Positions 1 to 8,706 of a DNA stretch of 64,000 nt are shown piece after piece. Each line of letters opens with the position of its first letter. Within the stretch, counting starts at the first letter, position 1. Source of the stretch: Bacteroidales bacterium (GTDB taxonomy: Bacteria; Bacteroidota; Bacteroidia; Bacteroidales; UBA932); the NCBI GenBank assembly GCA_024398125.1, contig JAKSJO010000004.1:1-64000 (forward strand), given 5' to 3'. A program made the position numbers and the translations under genes. Below the pieces are notes generated by a model. The model was not told the origin of the DNA and ran no database searches. It was given only the letters and a program-made list of their open reading frames with translations.

Positions 1-158
1 CTGCGGCGCTCTCCGTTGTTGAATGAACGGTGCTCTCCGTCGCGGTTGAATGAACGGTGCTCGCCTGAGCTCTGATGTTCTCCATAGCCGACCTTCTTGC
101 GAGGTCTAAGTCTTCTTCCTTCTGCGGAAAAGTTTCCGCCTTTCTTGAAATCTTCCAT
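1..158 (-). CDS. N-terminus of an Arg/Gly/His-rich protein (partial)
   Basis: An open frame starts at an ATG at 156-158 on the minus strand and runs off the left edge without a stop. The visible 52 residues are basic and low in complexity, beginning MEDFKKGGNF, with a heptad-like repeat GEHRSFN occurring twice followed by NNGERR. Bacteroidota 23S rRNA pseudouridine synthases of the RluB/RsuA type often carry such a long basic, disordered N-terminal extension, so that is my first guess, but no catalytic domain is inside the window. It lies 54 bp downstream of tonB on the same strand and might be read from the same transcript. Confidence 0.5.
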   Translation of the reverse strand, partial: MEDFKKGGNFSAEGRRLRPRKKVGYGEHQSSGEHRSFNRDGEHRSFNNGERR

Positions 159-212
159 TGAATTCTGCCTCTCGGCGTTTAATAAATGTGTTGTTGTATA
201 TGGCTCACGCCA

Positions 213-998
213 TTACTTGAGTTTGAAAATATAAGTGATTGTACCCTCCTGCAGCGCAGGAGCATCAGCTTTCTGGTTAAAATGTGACTCCATGGCAGCC
301 TTTCTGGCTGCATTCCAGAGTTCCTTGTCGGTTACGGTCGTGCCCTCGACTCCTGCCTGAGCCTTCTGGACATTTCCATACTGGTCCACCCAGATCTTGA
401 CGACTACGGTTCCGCTTGACTGGGTTCCGTATGATGGACGTGTGAGCGATCCGACTACGTTGCGTCCCTGGAGATGGGCGTTAGGTGATCCTTCAGCCTT
501 GCCGCTGTCGGTGTTGCCCTGTGGCTGACCGGCCTTGAATCCGGTAGATGCTGTTGTCGCGGTATGCGGTGCGGTCAGACTGGTATCCTTCTTTGCCATG
601 CCTGGGAATGCGGCACGTGGATCGAGCTTCGGCTCTTCCTTTCTTGGAGGCTCCGGAGTCTCGATGTCTCCATGAGTATCAGGTCTGGCCGCAGGTGTAA
701 GGTTCTGCTTTGTTTCGGCGACATGAGGAGACTCACTCTTCTGGATGAGCTCCACCGGTCTGCTGAGGTCTACCTCTTCCGCGCGTGGCGCCGAGCCGCG
801 ATAGTTCTGTACAACCGGCTCGATCTCCTCGGTGAAATCCATGAGGAAAGTGGACTCAGGCGGTGGTGGATAGAGGTACTTCATGCCGGTGAATGAGCAG
901 AACACCGCGCAGAGCACAGGAATTCCTACGGCAAGGACACCACCTATGATGTTGCCCTTCCTTTCCTGCTGTTCTCTTTCGCGTAGATACTGTTTCAT
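213..998 (-). CDS. TonB-family energy transducer
   Basis: 261 residues. One membrane segment lies near residues 16-38, followed by a Pro-rich periplasmic stretch (PPPPES, later TPEPPRKEEPK) and a C-terminal TonB-type domain from about residue 180 (VVVKIWVDQYGNV) ending in TYIFKLK. TonB proteins span the periplasm and pass proton-motive energy from ExbB/ExbD to outer-membrane receptors. It is the third gene of an exbB-exbD-tonB run with 5-6 bp gaps, which supports the assignment. A second TonB-like protein is encoded at 45.2 kb, so which receptors each one serves cannot be told from sequence. Confidence 0.88.
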   Translation of the reverse strand: MKQYLREREQQERKGNIIGGVLAVGIPVLCAVFCSFTGMKYLYPPPPESTFLMDFTEEIEPVVQNYRGSAPRAEEVDLSRPVELIQKSESPHVAETKQNLTPAARPDTHGDIETPEPPRKEEPKLDPRAAFPGMAKKDTSLTAPHTATTASTGFKAGQPQGNTDSGKAEGSPNAHLQGRNVVGSLTRPSYGTQSSGTVVVKIWVDQYGNVQKAQAGVEGTTVTDKELWNAARKAAMESHFNQKADAPALQEGTITYIFKLK

Positions 999-1004
999 CT
1001 CGAA

Positions 1005-1415
1005 TTATTCCGGCTGGGTAGCCAATATGACCTTGTAGTGATTGCGCTTTGCGATATTCATCATTCCGACAATCTCCTTCACTGGGACGGTCTCGTCGGA
1101 ATAAATGCTGAATGTAGGGTCCTCTTCGGCCTGGAGAAGCTCCACGATGGAATCTTCTACCTGCTCGTAGCTGACAGGCTGTGAGCTGCCGTTGACATGG
1201 TATGTATATGTGCCATCGCCCCAGTCCTTGATCGAGACGCTGACTGTAGCCTTTGCGGAAACCTGGCCCGTGCTCTTCGGAAGGAGAAGCTTCAACGCGT
1301 TCGGATTGACGAGTGTTGAGGTCACCAGGAAGAAAATGAGCAGCAGGAACACGATGTCGGTCATTGAAGACATCGCCATTTCCGAAAGCGGCTTGCTTGT
1401 TCTCTTGATTGCCAT
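1005..1415 (-). CDS. exbD: ExbD/TolR-family biopolymer transport protein
   Basis: 136 residues, the usual family length. A single N-terminal membrane helix (residues about 19-36) begins with the Asp of SSMTDIVFLLL (Asp20), the position of the proton-handling aspartate of ExbD/TolR. The rest is a small periplasmic domain. It acts with the ExbB-like protein encoded upstream as the proton channel that powers TonB. It sits 5 bp after exbB and 6 bp before tonB, so the three are surely co-transcribed. TolR is the alternative name; the adjacent TonB favours ExbD. Confidence 0.9.
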   Translation of the reverse strand: MAIKRTSKPLSEMAMSSMTDIVFLLLIFFLVTSTLVNPNALKLLLPKSTGQVSAKATVSVSIKDWGDGTYTYHVNGSSQPVSYEQVEDSIVELLQAEEDPTFSIYSDETVPVKEIVGMMNIAKRNHYKVILATQPE

Positions 1416-1420
1416 AGGAA

Positions 1421-2137
1421 TTACTCTTCAGTTGATTCAGGCTCGTTTACGAGATCCATGAGGTCCATGGTGGTGTTCTCCATCTTGAACACGAGGCTTG
1501 AGATCTGGCCGCTGAGGAAGTTGTATCCGAAGTAAGCGAGGATACCGACGATAAGGCCTCCCACGGTGGTCACCATTGCGGTGTAGATACCGCTTGAGAG
1601 GAGGGTGATGTCAATGTTGTTGCCGGCCTGGGACATGTTGAAGAATGCCTGGATCATACCGATTACGGTGCCGAGGAATCCGATCATAGGTGCGCCGCCG
1701 GCGGTGGTTGCGAGGAATGAGAGCCCCTTCTCGAGACGTGCGACCTCGATGTTGCCGGTGTTCTCTACACTTGCGCGGATCTCAGCCTGGGTATATCCCA
1801 TCTTTGAAAGACCTTTCTCCACGAGGCGTGCGATAGGAGAGTCGTATCTCTGGCACAGGGTGATGGCAGATTTGATCTTGCCGTCATGGATGTAGTCCCT
1901 GATATCGTTCATGAAGTTCTTGTCGATGACATTCGCCTGACGGATCATCCACCACTTCTTGCCGAAGATGAAGATGGCGACAATCGAGAGGATGAGAAGC
2001 ACGATCATGAGCGGGCCGCCCTTGGTAGCCATGCTGATGAGTGAAAGGTTCATCTCCTGCTGAACAGGAGCGGCTGCTGCATTGTTGATTGCTTCTGCGG
2101 CTGCCTGAAGCGAATCGAGGTTGGTTTGTAAAAGCAT
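1421..2137 (-). CDS. exbB: MotA/TolQ/ExbB proton channel family protein
   Basis: 238 residues with three membrane segments: near residues 40-60, at about 140-165 (TTAGGAPMIGFLGTVIGM, the conserved Gly-rich helix of the family) and near 178-205. A cytoplasmic loop lies between the first two. ExbB pentamers house the ExbD dimer and form the inner-membrane motor for TonB. It is the first gene of the module; a TAnnTTTG promoter element is visible 60 bp upstream. The Ala/Gln-rich residues 1-30 before the first helix are a little longer than in enterobacterial ExbB but common in Bacteroidota. Confidence 0.9.
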   Translation of the reverse strand: MLLQTNLDSLQAAAEAINNAAAAPVQQEMNLSLISMATKGGPLMIVLLILSIVAIFIFGKKWWMIRQANVIDKNFMNDIRDYIHDGKIKSAITLCQRYDSPIARLVEKGLSKMGYTQAEIRASVENTGNIEVARLEKGLSFLATTAGGAPMIGFLGTVIGMIQAFFNMSQAGNNIDITLLSSGIYTAMVTTVGGLIVGILAYFGYNFLSGQISSLVFKMENTTMDLMDLVNEPESTEE

Positions 2138-2196
2138 ATTTCTTTAAGTTTTCAATCGGATTCAACGTGTGTCTACTTAACACACTTCACAACTTG

Positions 2197-2204
2197 CAAA
2201 TATA
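2197..2204 (-). promoter_or_regulatory. Promoter -7 element of the exbB-exbD-tonB operon
   Basis: Reads TATATTTG on the minus strand, matching the Bacteroidota TAnnTTTG consensus. A T-rich stretch lies 19 bp upstream in place of a clear TTTG -33 box. It would give a leader of about 55 nt before exbB. Confidence 0.5.
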
Positions 2205-2255
2205 ATGCAAAAAAGTGACGATAAAAACTCCTGAAATGCTATTCCGAAGGAAAAC

Positions 2256-3077
2256 TCAATACTTTACAGCCGAAAGGAACAAGGCATATCCGGGAACTGA
2301 CTCCCCGGCGAGAGACCGCGCGGGAATCTGCGTCCCGGAGGTCTCGGAAGAGGTCTCGACCTCTCTTACAAGCTTGGCGAAATCCTCGACGCTGCGCTTG
2401 CCTCTGCCGACTTCGACAAGGGTGCCGACAAGAGCCCTGACCATGTTTCTGAGAAATCTGTCTGCGGATACGCGGAAATACCAGTACTGAGTGTCATCGC
2501 TTGCCGCATCGCCGCCCATGACGGCTTTTTCGGAAGGGATGTACTGCTCCCAGAAGGCTTCATAGACAGTGCATATCGGTGTCTTGGCATCGGATCCGAG
2601 CTTCTGAAAGCATGAAAAGTCGTGGGTGCCGGCAAGCAGTGCGGCGGCCTGGTTCATCTTGTCGAAATCAAGAGGAAAAGTGCAAAGCCAGGAATGATTT
2701 CTCGCGAATGGGTCCTTCTTAGTATGGAGAAAATATGTATATTCGCGTCTTGTAGCGCTGAAGCGCGCGTGGAGGTCTTCTCCCGCTTCGCGGATGCTGT
2801 GTACAACAATATCCTTGGGAAGCATGGCATTCAATTTGTAGCGGAACTGCTCCGCGCCAGAACCGGCGAGTGACGGATTGTCGGAATCGAAATGAGCGAC
2901 ATATCCGGAAGCGTTCACTCCGGTGTCCGTGCGGCCTGCGCCGGTAACGGCAGTCGGGCTTCCGAGCAGGGTCGAAACGGCATGCTCGATGCAGCCCTGT
3001 ACACTTGGAGCGTTAGGCTGGATCTGCCAGCCGTGAAAAGCCGATCCGTCGTAGGAGAGTGTGATGAAGTACCTCAT
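2256..3077 (-). CDS. truA: tRNA pseudouridine(38-40) synthase TruA
   Basis: 273 residues starting MRYFITLSYDGSAFHGWQ, the standard TruA opening. TruA isomerises uridines 38-40 in the anticodon arm of many tRNAs. The catalytic aspartate is Asp51 in the motif GAGRTDTGVNA, and the family FSCFQK-like segment (HDFSCFQKLGSD) and the RFLRNMVRALVGTLVEVG motif are both present. It is transcribed away from moxR with only 27 bp between the two start codons, and its likely -7 element (3085-3092) almost touches the start codon. I see nothing defective. Confidence 0.95.
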   Translation of the reverse strand: MRYFITLSYDGSAFHGWQIQPNAPSVQGCIEHAVSTLLGSPTAVTGAGRTDTGVNASGYVAHFDSDNPSLAGSGAEQFRYKLNAMLPKDIVVHSIREAGEDLHARFSATRREYTYFLHTKKDPFARNHSWLCTFPLDFDKMNQAAALLAGTHDFSCFQKLGSDAKTPICTVYEAFWEQYIPSEKAVMGGDAASDDTQYWYFRVSADRFLRNMVRALVGTLVEVGRGKRSVEDFAKLVREVETSSETSGTQIPARSLAGESVPGYALFLSAVKY

Positions 3078-3084
3078 TGTGATG

Positions 3085-3092
3085 CAAATTTA
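3085..3092 (-). promoter_or_regulatory. Possible -7 element for truA
   Basis: Reads TAAATTTG on the minus strand. It ends only 7 bp before the truA ATG, so a transcript from it would have almost no leader. It may be a chance match. Confidence 0.35.
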
Positions 3093-3104
3093 AGAAAATA
3101 ATAT

Positions 3105-4097
3105 ATGGAAAGCGTCAACATTAAAGAACTGAATGACAGAATCCAGAAGGAAAGCGCCTTCGTTGACCTCCTCAGCATGGAGATGTCGAAGGTAATCGTC
3201 GGCCAGAAGCAGCTTGTCGAGAACCTGCTGATAGGTCTCCTCGCAGACGGACACATCCTCCTGGAAGGTATGCCCGGTCTCGCAAAGACCTTGGCGATCA
3301 ACACTCTGTCCCGCGCCATCAACGCGGACTTCAGCCGTATCCAGTTCACCCCGGACCTTCTTCCTGCCGACGTGACAGGAACCCTCATCTACTCCCAGAA
3401 GCATGAGCGCTTCGAGGTCCACAAGGGTCCTATCTTTGCCAACTTCGTGCTCGCGGACGAAATCAACCGTTCACCTGCCAAGGTACAGTCGGCTCTCCTC
3501 GAGGCCATGCAGGAGCGTCAGGTCACCCTTGGCGACGAGACCTTCAAGCTCCCTGAGCCATTCCTCGTGATGGCGACCCAGAACCCTGTCGAGCAGGAGG
3601 GAACCTATCCGCTCCCGGAGGCTCAGGTGGACCGTTTCATGCTCAAGGTCATCGTAGACTATCCAAAGAAGGAAGAGGAGCGCATGATCATCCGCATGCA
3701 CAATGCCGGCGAGTTCCCCAAGGCCAGTGCAGTCGTAAGTCCGGAAGATATCATCCGCGCCCGCAAGCTCGTCAAGGAAGTCTACATGGACGAAAAGATC
3801 GAGCGCTATATAGTCGATATCGTCTACGCGACCCGTACACCGGAGGACTACGGTCTGGCCAATCTCAAGAACCTTATCTCTTACGGTGCTTCTCCACGTG
3901 CCAGCATCTCGCTCAGCATGGCTGCCAAGGCTTACGCTTTCATAAAGCGCCGCGGCTATGTCATCCCTGAGGATGTACGCGCGGTATGCAACGAAGTGCT
4001 CCGCCACCGTATCGGACTCAGCTACGAGGCAGAGGCAGAGAATGTGACCCCGGAAGAGATCATCTCACAGGTAATCAACGCAGTCATAGTTCCTTAA
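3105..4097 (+). CDS. MoxR-family AAA+ ATPase
   Basis: 330 residues. The Walker A motif is GMPGLAKT at residues 55-62, Walker B ends at Asp118-Glu119 in LADEINRSP, and sensor region ATQNPVEQEGTYPLPEAQ(VDRF) is intact. MoxR ATPases act as chaperone-like partners of von Willebrand factor A proteins. Here it opens a tight run with DUF58, BatA and BatB, the classic MoxR-Bat arrangement of Bacteroidota, linked to envelope stress or oxygen tolerance. No TAnnTTTG element is visible in the 27 bp before its start, so its promoter may lie inside truA. Confidence 0.93.
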   Translation: MESVNIKELNDRIQKESAFVDLLSMEMSKVIVGQKQLVENLLIGLLADGHILLEGMPGLAKTLAINTLSRAINADFSRIQFTPDLLPADVTGTLIYSQKHERFEVHKGPIFANFVLADEINRSPAKVQSALLEAMQERQVTLGDETFKLPEPFLVMATQNPVEQEGTYPLPEAQVDRFMLKVIVDYPKKEEERMIIRMHNAGEFPKASAVVSPEDIIRARKLVKEVYMDEKIERYIVDIVYATRTPEDYGLANLKNLISYGASPRASISLSMAAKAYAFIKRRGYVIPEDVRAVCNEVLRHRIGLSYEAEAENVTPEEIISQVINAVIVP

Positions 4098-4100
4098 GGA

Positions 4101-4991
4101 ATGGAATCCAATCGCGCCACAGACCTTCTCAAAAAGGTTAGGAAGATCGAGATACGCACCCGCGCACTCTCTCATCAGGTCTTCGCTGGAGAATACCACT
4201 CGGCTTACAAGGGTCGTGGTATGGCATTCAGCGAGGTAAGGGAGTATCAGTGGGGTGACGACGTCCGCAACATGGACTGGAACGTCACCGCACGCCTTCG
4301 CGCGCCGTATGTCAAGGTCTTCGAGGAAGAGCGTGAACTGACCGTTATGCTCATGATCGACGTGAGCCGCTCCGGACTGTTCGGAACGTCCAATATGACC
4401 AAGCGCGATGCCATAGCCGAGGTGGCGGCAATCCTCTCCTTCTCAGCGATAATCAACAACGACAAGGTCGGAGCCCTGTTCTTCAGCGACCACGTCGAAA
4501 AATTCATCCCTCCGAAGAAGGGACGCAGCCATCTGCTGCACATCATACGTGAGATAATCGAGCTTGAGCCGACATCGGACGGGACCGATATAGGCGCGGC
4601 GCTTGGCTTCCTGACCCGTGCAATGAAGAAAAAGTGCACGGTCTTCATGCTCAGCGACATGCTTGACGTGACCGAAGCCGGTGAGCCACGCTATGAGGAT
4701 GCCATAAAGGTTGCGGCCGGCCGTCATGACCTCAGTGTCCTCAAGATCTATGACCCTCGTGAGAGAGAGATTCCGAATGTCGGCCTGGTACATATAAAGG
4801 ATTCCGAGACAGGCAGGGCAGCATGGGTGAACACCGGCAGCCGCCGCGTCCGCGAATCATATTCGGCATGGTTCCGCACAGTCTGCGACAACGAGACCAG
4901 AATACTGAACAAGTACAGGATAGATACCGTCGACATCGGAACTGACCAGGATTTTGTAAAGAGGCTCATGGTATTTTTCAGCAAGAAGTAA
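4101..4991 (+). CDS. DUF58 domain protein (MoxR partner)
   Basis: 296 residues without a membrane segment. The DUF58 hallmark REYQWGDDVRNMDWNVTAR is at residues 48-65 and is followed by a VWA-like fold with an intact DxSxS metal site at Asp87-Ser89-Ser91. Such proteins are encoded next to MoxR ATPases and are thought to be their substrates or adaptors; the exact job is unknown. It begins 3 bp after moxR and its stop overlaps the next start by one base (TAATG), so translation is probably coupled. Confidence 0.88.
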   Translation: MESNRATDLLKKVRKIEIRTRALSHQVFAGEYHSAYKGRGMAFSEVREYQWGDDVRNMDWNVTARLRAPYVKVFEEERELTVMLMIDVSRSGLFGTSNMTKRDAIAEVAAILSFSAIINNDKVGALFFSDHVEKFIPPKKGRSHLLHIIREIIELEPTSDGTDIGAALGFLTRAMKKKCTVFMLSDMLDVTEAGEPRYEDAIKVAAGRHDLSVLKIYDPREREIPNVGLVHIKDSETGRAAWVNTGSRRVRESYSAWFRTVCDNETRILNKYRIDTVDIGTDQDFVKRLMVFFSKK

Positions 4992-5956
4992 TGCGAAAGA
5001 GACACATCATATCATTGATTGCAGGTCTGACTGCGCTGTGCGGCATTGCGGCCGCAGCCGGCGTGGACGGGCCTGGAAAGGCATTCCTACGTCCTCTCCA
5101 GCAGCGTGATTCGGTTCTGATTGCCGACCAGCTGCTGTACGGCTTCGAACTTCAGGGAGTCGAGGACGGTACCCAGCTCGGACTTCCTGATTTCTCAAAG
5201 GGCTTCAGGGACAGTGTCGAGGTGGTCCGCAGCTGGCAGGTCGATACCTTGTCCAAGCCAAAGAAGACTCCGCGCGACATAAGGGCATCCATAATCATCA
5301 CTTCATTCGAGGAAGGAACATACAGTCTCCCGGCTCTCGGAGTGGTAAGGATGACTCCTGACGGCAGGCTCGACACGCTTCATTTCGACCCGCAGGTGCT
5401 TGAAGTGAAGACAATGCCGGTGGATACCGCAACTTTCGAGATCCATGACATCAAGGGCCAGATCCGCTATCCGGTTACATTCAAGGAAATCCTGCCTTAC
5501 CTGATCGCATTCCTTGCACTTGCCGCAATCATCGCCCTCGTCGTATGGCTAATCCAGCGCCGCAGGCTTGCCAGCCATGATAGCGTCAGCAATGATCCGG
5601 CACATATCGTTGCGCTCAGGAAGCTTGACCGCTTCCGTGGCGACAAGTTCTGGGCACCTGAGAAGCAGAAGGTATATTATTCAGGTATAACTGACGCTCT
5701 ACGCTTCTATATGGCAGACCGTTTTGGAATCGATGCCATGGAGATGACCACGGCCGAGATTTTCGATGCCCTCAAGGGAAACCCTGACCTCGCCAAGGAT
5801 CTCTATTCCGAGGCCAAGGATCTCTTTGAGACAGCGGATTTCGTCAAGTTCGCAAAGCATACCGTCGATGATGACACCAATGCCAAGGCCCTTCCTGCGG
5901 CCGTGCGTTTCATCATGTCGACATATATTGAAGAAACAAAGGAGGAGGAGAAGTAG
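4991..5956 (+). CDS. Bat-operon membrane protein of unknown function
   Basis: 321 residues. A signal peptide covers residues 1-22, a periplasmic beta-rich domain follows, a single membrane helix lies at about 167-188 (ILPYLIAFLALAAIIALVVW), and the C-terminal 130 residues are cytoplasmic and helical. The order resembles a reduced BatD: outside domain, helix, then a cytoplasmic tail with MTTAEIFDAL, similar in style to the tail of the BatD part at 10.2-10.5 kb. Bacteroidota Bat operons usually carry such a gene between DUF58 and batA. Function is inferred only from its place in the operon. Confidence 0.75.
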   Translation: MRKRHIISLIAGLTALCGIAAAAGVDGPGKAFLRPLQQRDSVLIADQLLYGFELQGVEDGTQLGLPDFSKGFRDSVEVVRSWQVDTLSKPKKTPRDIRASIIITSFEEGTYSLPALGVVRMTPDGRLDTLHFDPQVLEVKTMPVDTATFEIHDIKGQIRYPVTFKEILPYLIAFLALAAIIALVVWLIQRRRLASHDSVSNDPAHIVALRKLDRFRGDKFWAPEKQKVYYSGITDALRFYMADRFGIDAMEMTTAEIFDALKGNPDLAKDLYSEAKDLFETADFVKFAKHTVDDDTNAKALPAAVRFIMSTYIEETKEEEK

Positions 5957-5959
5957 GCC

Positions 5960-6943
5960 ATGTTTTTCCAGTATCCCAAAATACTCTGGCTGCTTGCCGT
6001 TCCGGTTCTGCTCATCCTGCACTATATCTACAGGGAGATAACCGGACGCAGCCCGCATCTCCGCGTATCCACTTCCGCACCATGGAAACTCAATGGCTCC
6101 GGGATTTATGGCATGCTGCGCCATATCCCATTTGTGTTGAGAATCGCTGCCCTCTCGCTGATGGTTGTGGCGCTTGCCCGTCCACGCTCGTCTTCCGAGA
6201 TGGAAAGAATAGACACTGAGGGTATCGACATCACTTTCGCCATGGACGTATCGACCAGTATGCTCGCCCGCGACTTCACTCCAGACCGTATCAGCGCAGC
6301 AAAGGATATTGCCATCGAGTTCATCGCACAGCGTCCAAGCGACCGTATGGCGATAGTAGTCTTCGCAGGAGAGAGCTATACCCAGTGTCCGCTCACAACT
6401 GACCGTGCAACGCTCATCAACCTCATGAAGGAGGTTCAGACCGACCTGATCGAGGATGGAACAGCCATCGGCAACGGACTCGCTACGGCAGTGGCCCGTA
6501 TGGCTGATTCGGATGCCAAGAGCCGCGTCATCATCCTTCTAACCGATGGTGTGAACAACTCTGGAGAGATCGCTCCCGAGACTGCTGCCGAAATCGCCAA
6601 GACTTATGGCATCCGTGTCTATACCATCGGTGTGGGCGCTAACGGCGAGGCCCCGTATCCGGTCATGACTCCATGGGGAATAGAGGTCCAGAAGGTTCGC
6701 GTCGAGATCGACGAGGAGCTTCTCCAGAACATCGCCGAGACCACGGGAGGACGTTACTTCCGCGCTACCGACAATACCAAGCTTGCCGAGATATATTCCG
6801 AGATCAACCGTATGGAAAAGGCCCGTACGACCATCGACAGTTTCCCTATCTATAAGGAGCTTTTCCCTCGCTGGGGATTCGCCGCGCTGCTTTGCCTGCT
6901 GCTTGGAATCCTTGTCGGAGCACTTATTAAAAGAATGCCGTAA
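5960..6943 (+). CDS. batA: BatA: membrane-anchored VWA protein
   Basis: 327 residues. Membrane helices lie near 8-25, 56-75 and 303-322, and a von Willebrand A domain sits between the last two. The metal site starts with AMDVSTSM (Asp96, Ser98, Ser100), and LTDGVNNSG supplies the later MIDAS aspartate. BatA and BatB are thought to form an envelope complex worked on by the MoxR ATPase; the molecular role is unresolved. The next gene encodes a paralogue of the same layout, which is the usual batA-batB pair. The start is 3 bp after the preceding stop. Confidence 0.9.
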   Translation: MFFQYPKILWLLAVPVLLILHYIYREITGRSPHLRVSTSAPWKLNGSGIYGMLRHIPFVLRIAALSLMVVALARPRSSSEMERIDTEGIDITFAMDVSTSMLARDFTPDRISAAKDIAIEFIAQRPSDRMAIVVFAGESYTQCPLTTDRATLINLMKEVQTDLIEDGTAIGNGLATAVARMADSDAKSRVIILLTDGVNNSGEIAPETAAEIAKTYGIRVYTIGVGANGEAPYPVMTPWGIEVQKVRVEIDEELLQNIAETTGGRYFRATDNTKLAEIYSEINRMEKARTTIDSFPIYKELFPRWGFAALLCLLLGILVGALIKRMP

Positions 6944-6957
6944 ACGACTGTATAGAA

Positions 6958-7959
6958 ATGCTTTATTTTGCAAATACCATATATCTCCTGCTCATTCCAC
7001 TGGTGCTTCTCATACCTGTGGGATATGCTGTCATGAGAAGGTTGAGGCGTAAGCGTCTGAGCCGTTTCGGCGATGAGGAACTGGTGCGTCAGCTCATGCC
7101 GTCATACTCCGGCGCAAAGGGCTGGGTGAGGACGGTCCTGACTGCTCTTGCGCTGTTCTTCTTCCTCATCGGTCTTGCCCGTCCGCAGATCGGCGCGAAG
7201 CTCAGTGAGCACGAGGCACGTGGAGCCGAGATCATGATCTGTCTTGACGTATCCAATTCAATGCTGGCCGAGGATTACTCGCCGAACCGTCTTGACCGTG
7301 CGAAGCTTGCCATATCTCGTATCGTCGACAGACTTCAGGATGACCGCATAGGCCTCATCGTATTTGCGGGTTCGTCTTTCGTCCAGCTGCCTATCACTAC
7401 CGACTATGTATCGGCCAAGATGTTTCTCAATACGATCGATACCCAGTCGGTCCCTATCCAGGGAACAGCTATCGGCGATGCCATCTTCACTGCTCTCAAG
7501 AGCTTCAGTGCCCAGAGCGAGAAAAGCCGCGCCATGATTATCATCACTGACGGAGAGAACCATGAAGATGACGCTGTCGAAGCTGTCCGCCAGGCCGCCG
7601 AGATGGGTGTGAAGATATATACCATCGGTGTCGGCTCGCTTCAGGGTCAGCCTATCCCTGTCAATGGAGAGCTTCTCAAGGATCGTGAAGGAAACATAGT
7701 GGTGACCCGCCTTGACGAAGGGACTCTCCAGCAGATTGCCCAGGCCGGAGGCGGTGCATATGTCCATGCCGGCAATGAGGAATTCGGACTCAATCCTATC
7801 ATCGACGATATAAGGAAGATGGAGGACGAGGAGTTCAGCTCGGTGGTGTTCGAGGAGTATGACGAGCAGTATATGTACTTCTTCGCCATTGCTTTTGCGC
7901 TCCTTGTACTTGAAATGCTTATCGGTGACCGCCGATGGAAAAAACAGCTGTTTTCATGA
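6958..7959 (+). CDS. batB: BatB: membrane-anchored VWA protein
   Basis: 333 residues, paralogous to the preceding BatA: helices near 8-26 and 57-74, VWA domain with CLDVSNSM (Asp97, Ser99, Ser101) and ITDGENHED, and a final helix near 308-326. Its stop overlaps the batC start as ATGA. The order BatA then BatB is assigned from position in the operon; domain content alone does not separate them. Confidence 0.9.
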   Translation: MLYFANTIYLLLIPLVLLIPVGYAVMRRLRRKRLSRFGDEELVRQLMPSYSGAKGWVRTVLTALALFFFLIGLARPQIGAKLSEHEARGAEIMICLDVSNSMLAEDYSPNRLDRAKLAISRIVDRLQDDRIGLIVFAGSSFVQLPITTDYVSAKMFLNTIDTQSVPIQGTAIGDAIFTALKSFSAQSEKSRAMIIITDGENHEDDAVEAVRQAAEMGVKIYTIGVGSLQGQPIPVNGELLKDREGNIVVTRLDEGTLQQIAQAGGGAYVHAGNEEFGLNPIIDDIRKMEDEEFSSVVFEEYDEQYMYFFAIAFALLVLEMLIGDRRWKKQLFS

Positions 7960-8705
7960 GACTCAGATATTTACTGGTAATAATGACACTCTTCGTCTGC
8001 CTGGACCTAAGTGCTCAGGTGGATCGTCGCGAGGTCCGTGCCGGAAACCGCAGCTTCAAGAAGGAAGCATGGCGTGAGGCCGAAGTGGACTACCGCAAGG
8101 CTCAGCTCAAGGACAGCCTTTCGCTGGCGGCGGGATATAATCTTGCAAACGCGCTGTACCGTCAGGAAGACTATGAAGGTGCCGCCAAGGCTATGGAGCC
8201 CGTAAGGGAGATCGCAGCGGGCAGTTCAGACTATTTCTACAACCTTGGGGACGTTGCTCTCCAGAAGAAGGACTACCAGGCCGCTGTGGATGCATTCAAG
8301 CAGTCCCTTCTTCTCAATCCTGGAGACCTTGATGCCAAGGAAAACTACATCTACGCCAAGAAGATGCTTGAGAATCAGCAGAACGGCGGAGGCGGAGACA
8401 ACAACCAGAATCAAGACCAGAACAACGACCAGAAACAGGACAATCAGGATCAGAACAACGACCAGAACCAGGATAATCAGGATCAGAATAACGACGATAA
8501 CAAGGATAACAATAACGACAATAACCAGGACAATCAGGACCAGAACAACGACAACCAGTCGCAGCAGCAGGATCCAAAGATTTCTCCTCAGCAGGCACAG
8601 CAGATGCTGCAGGCCATCCAGGCAAAGGAGAAGGAGACTCAGGACAAGGTGAACAAGGAGAAGGCTGCCCTGCTTAAGTCCCGTCAGAAAGAAAAGAACT
8701 GGTAA
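7956..8705 (+). CDS. batC: BatC: TPR protein with Asn/Gln/Asp-rich tail
   Basis: 249 residues from the ATG that overlaps the batB stop; an upstream ATG at 7935 would put seven extra residues before an otherwise good signal peptide (MRLRYLLVIMTLFVCLDLSAQ). Two to three TPR helices-pairs follow (residues about 30-135). Residues about 145-210 are almost only Asn, Gln and Asp in short repeats of the kind NQDQNNDQ, ending in a charged helix with KEKETQDK. TPRs suggest a scaffold for the periplasmic side of the Bat complex. The polar tract is low complexity and may vary in length between strains. Confidence 0.87.
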   Translation: MRLRYLLVIMTLFVCLDLSAQVDRREVRAGNRSFKKEAWREAEVDYRKAQLKDSLSLAAGYNLANALYRQEDYEGAAKAMEPVREIAAGSSDYFYNLGDVALQKKDYQAAVDAFKQSLLLNPGDLDAKENYIYAKKMLENQQNGGGGDNNQNQDQNNDQKQDNQDQNNDQNQDNQDQNNDDNKDNNNDNNQDNQDQNNDNQSQQQDPKISPQQAQQMLQAIQAKEKETQDKVNKEKAALLKSRQKEKNW

Positions 8706-8706
8706 T

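Noticed and set aside
8390-8575. CRISPR-like short repeats
   Set aside because: Imperfect and in frame; they encode the Asn/Gln/Asp tract of BatC, with no spacers of equal size and no cas genes.
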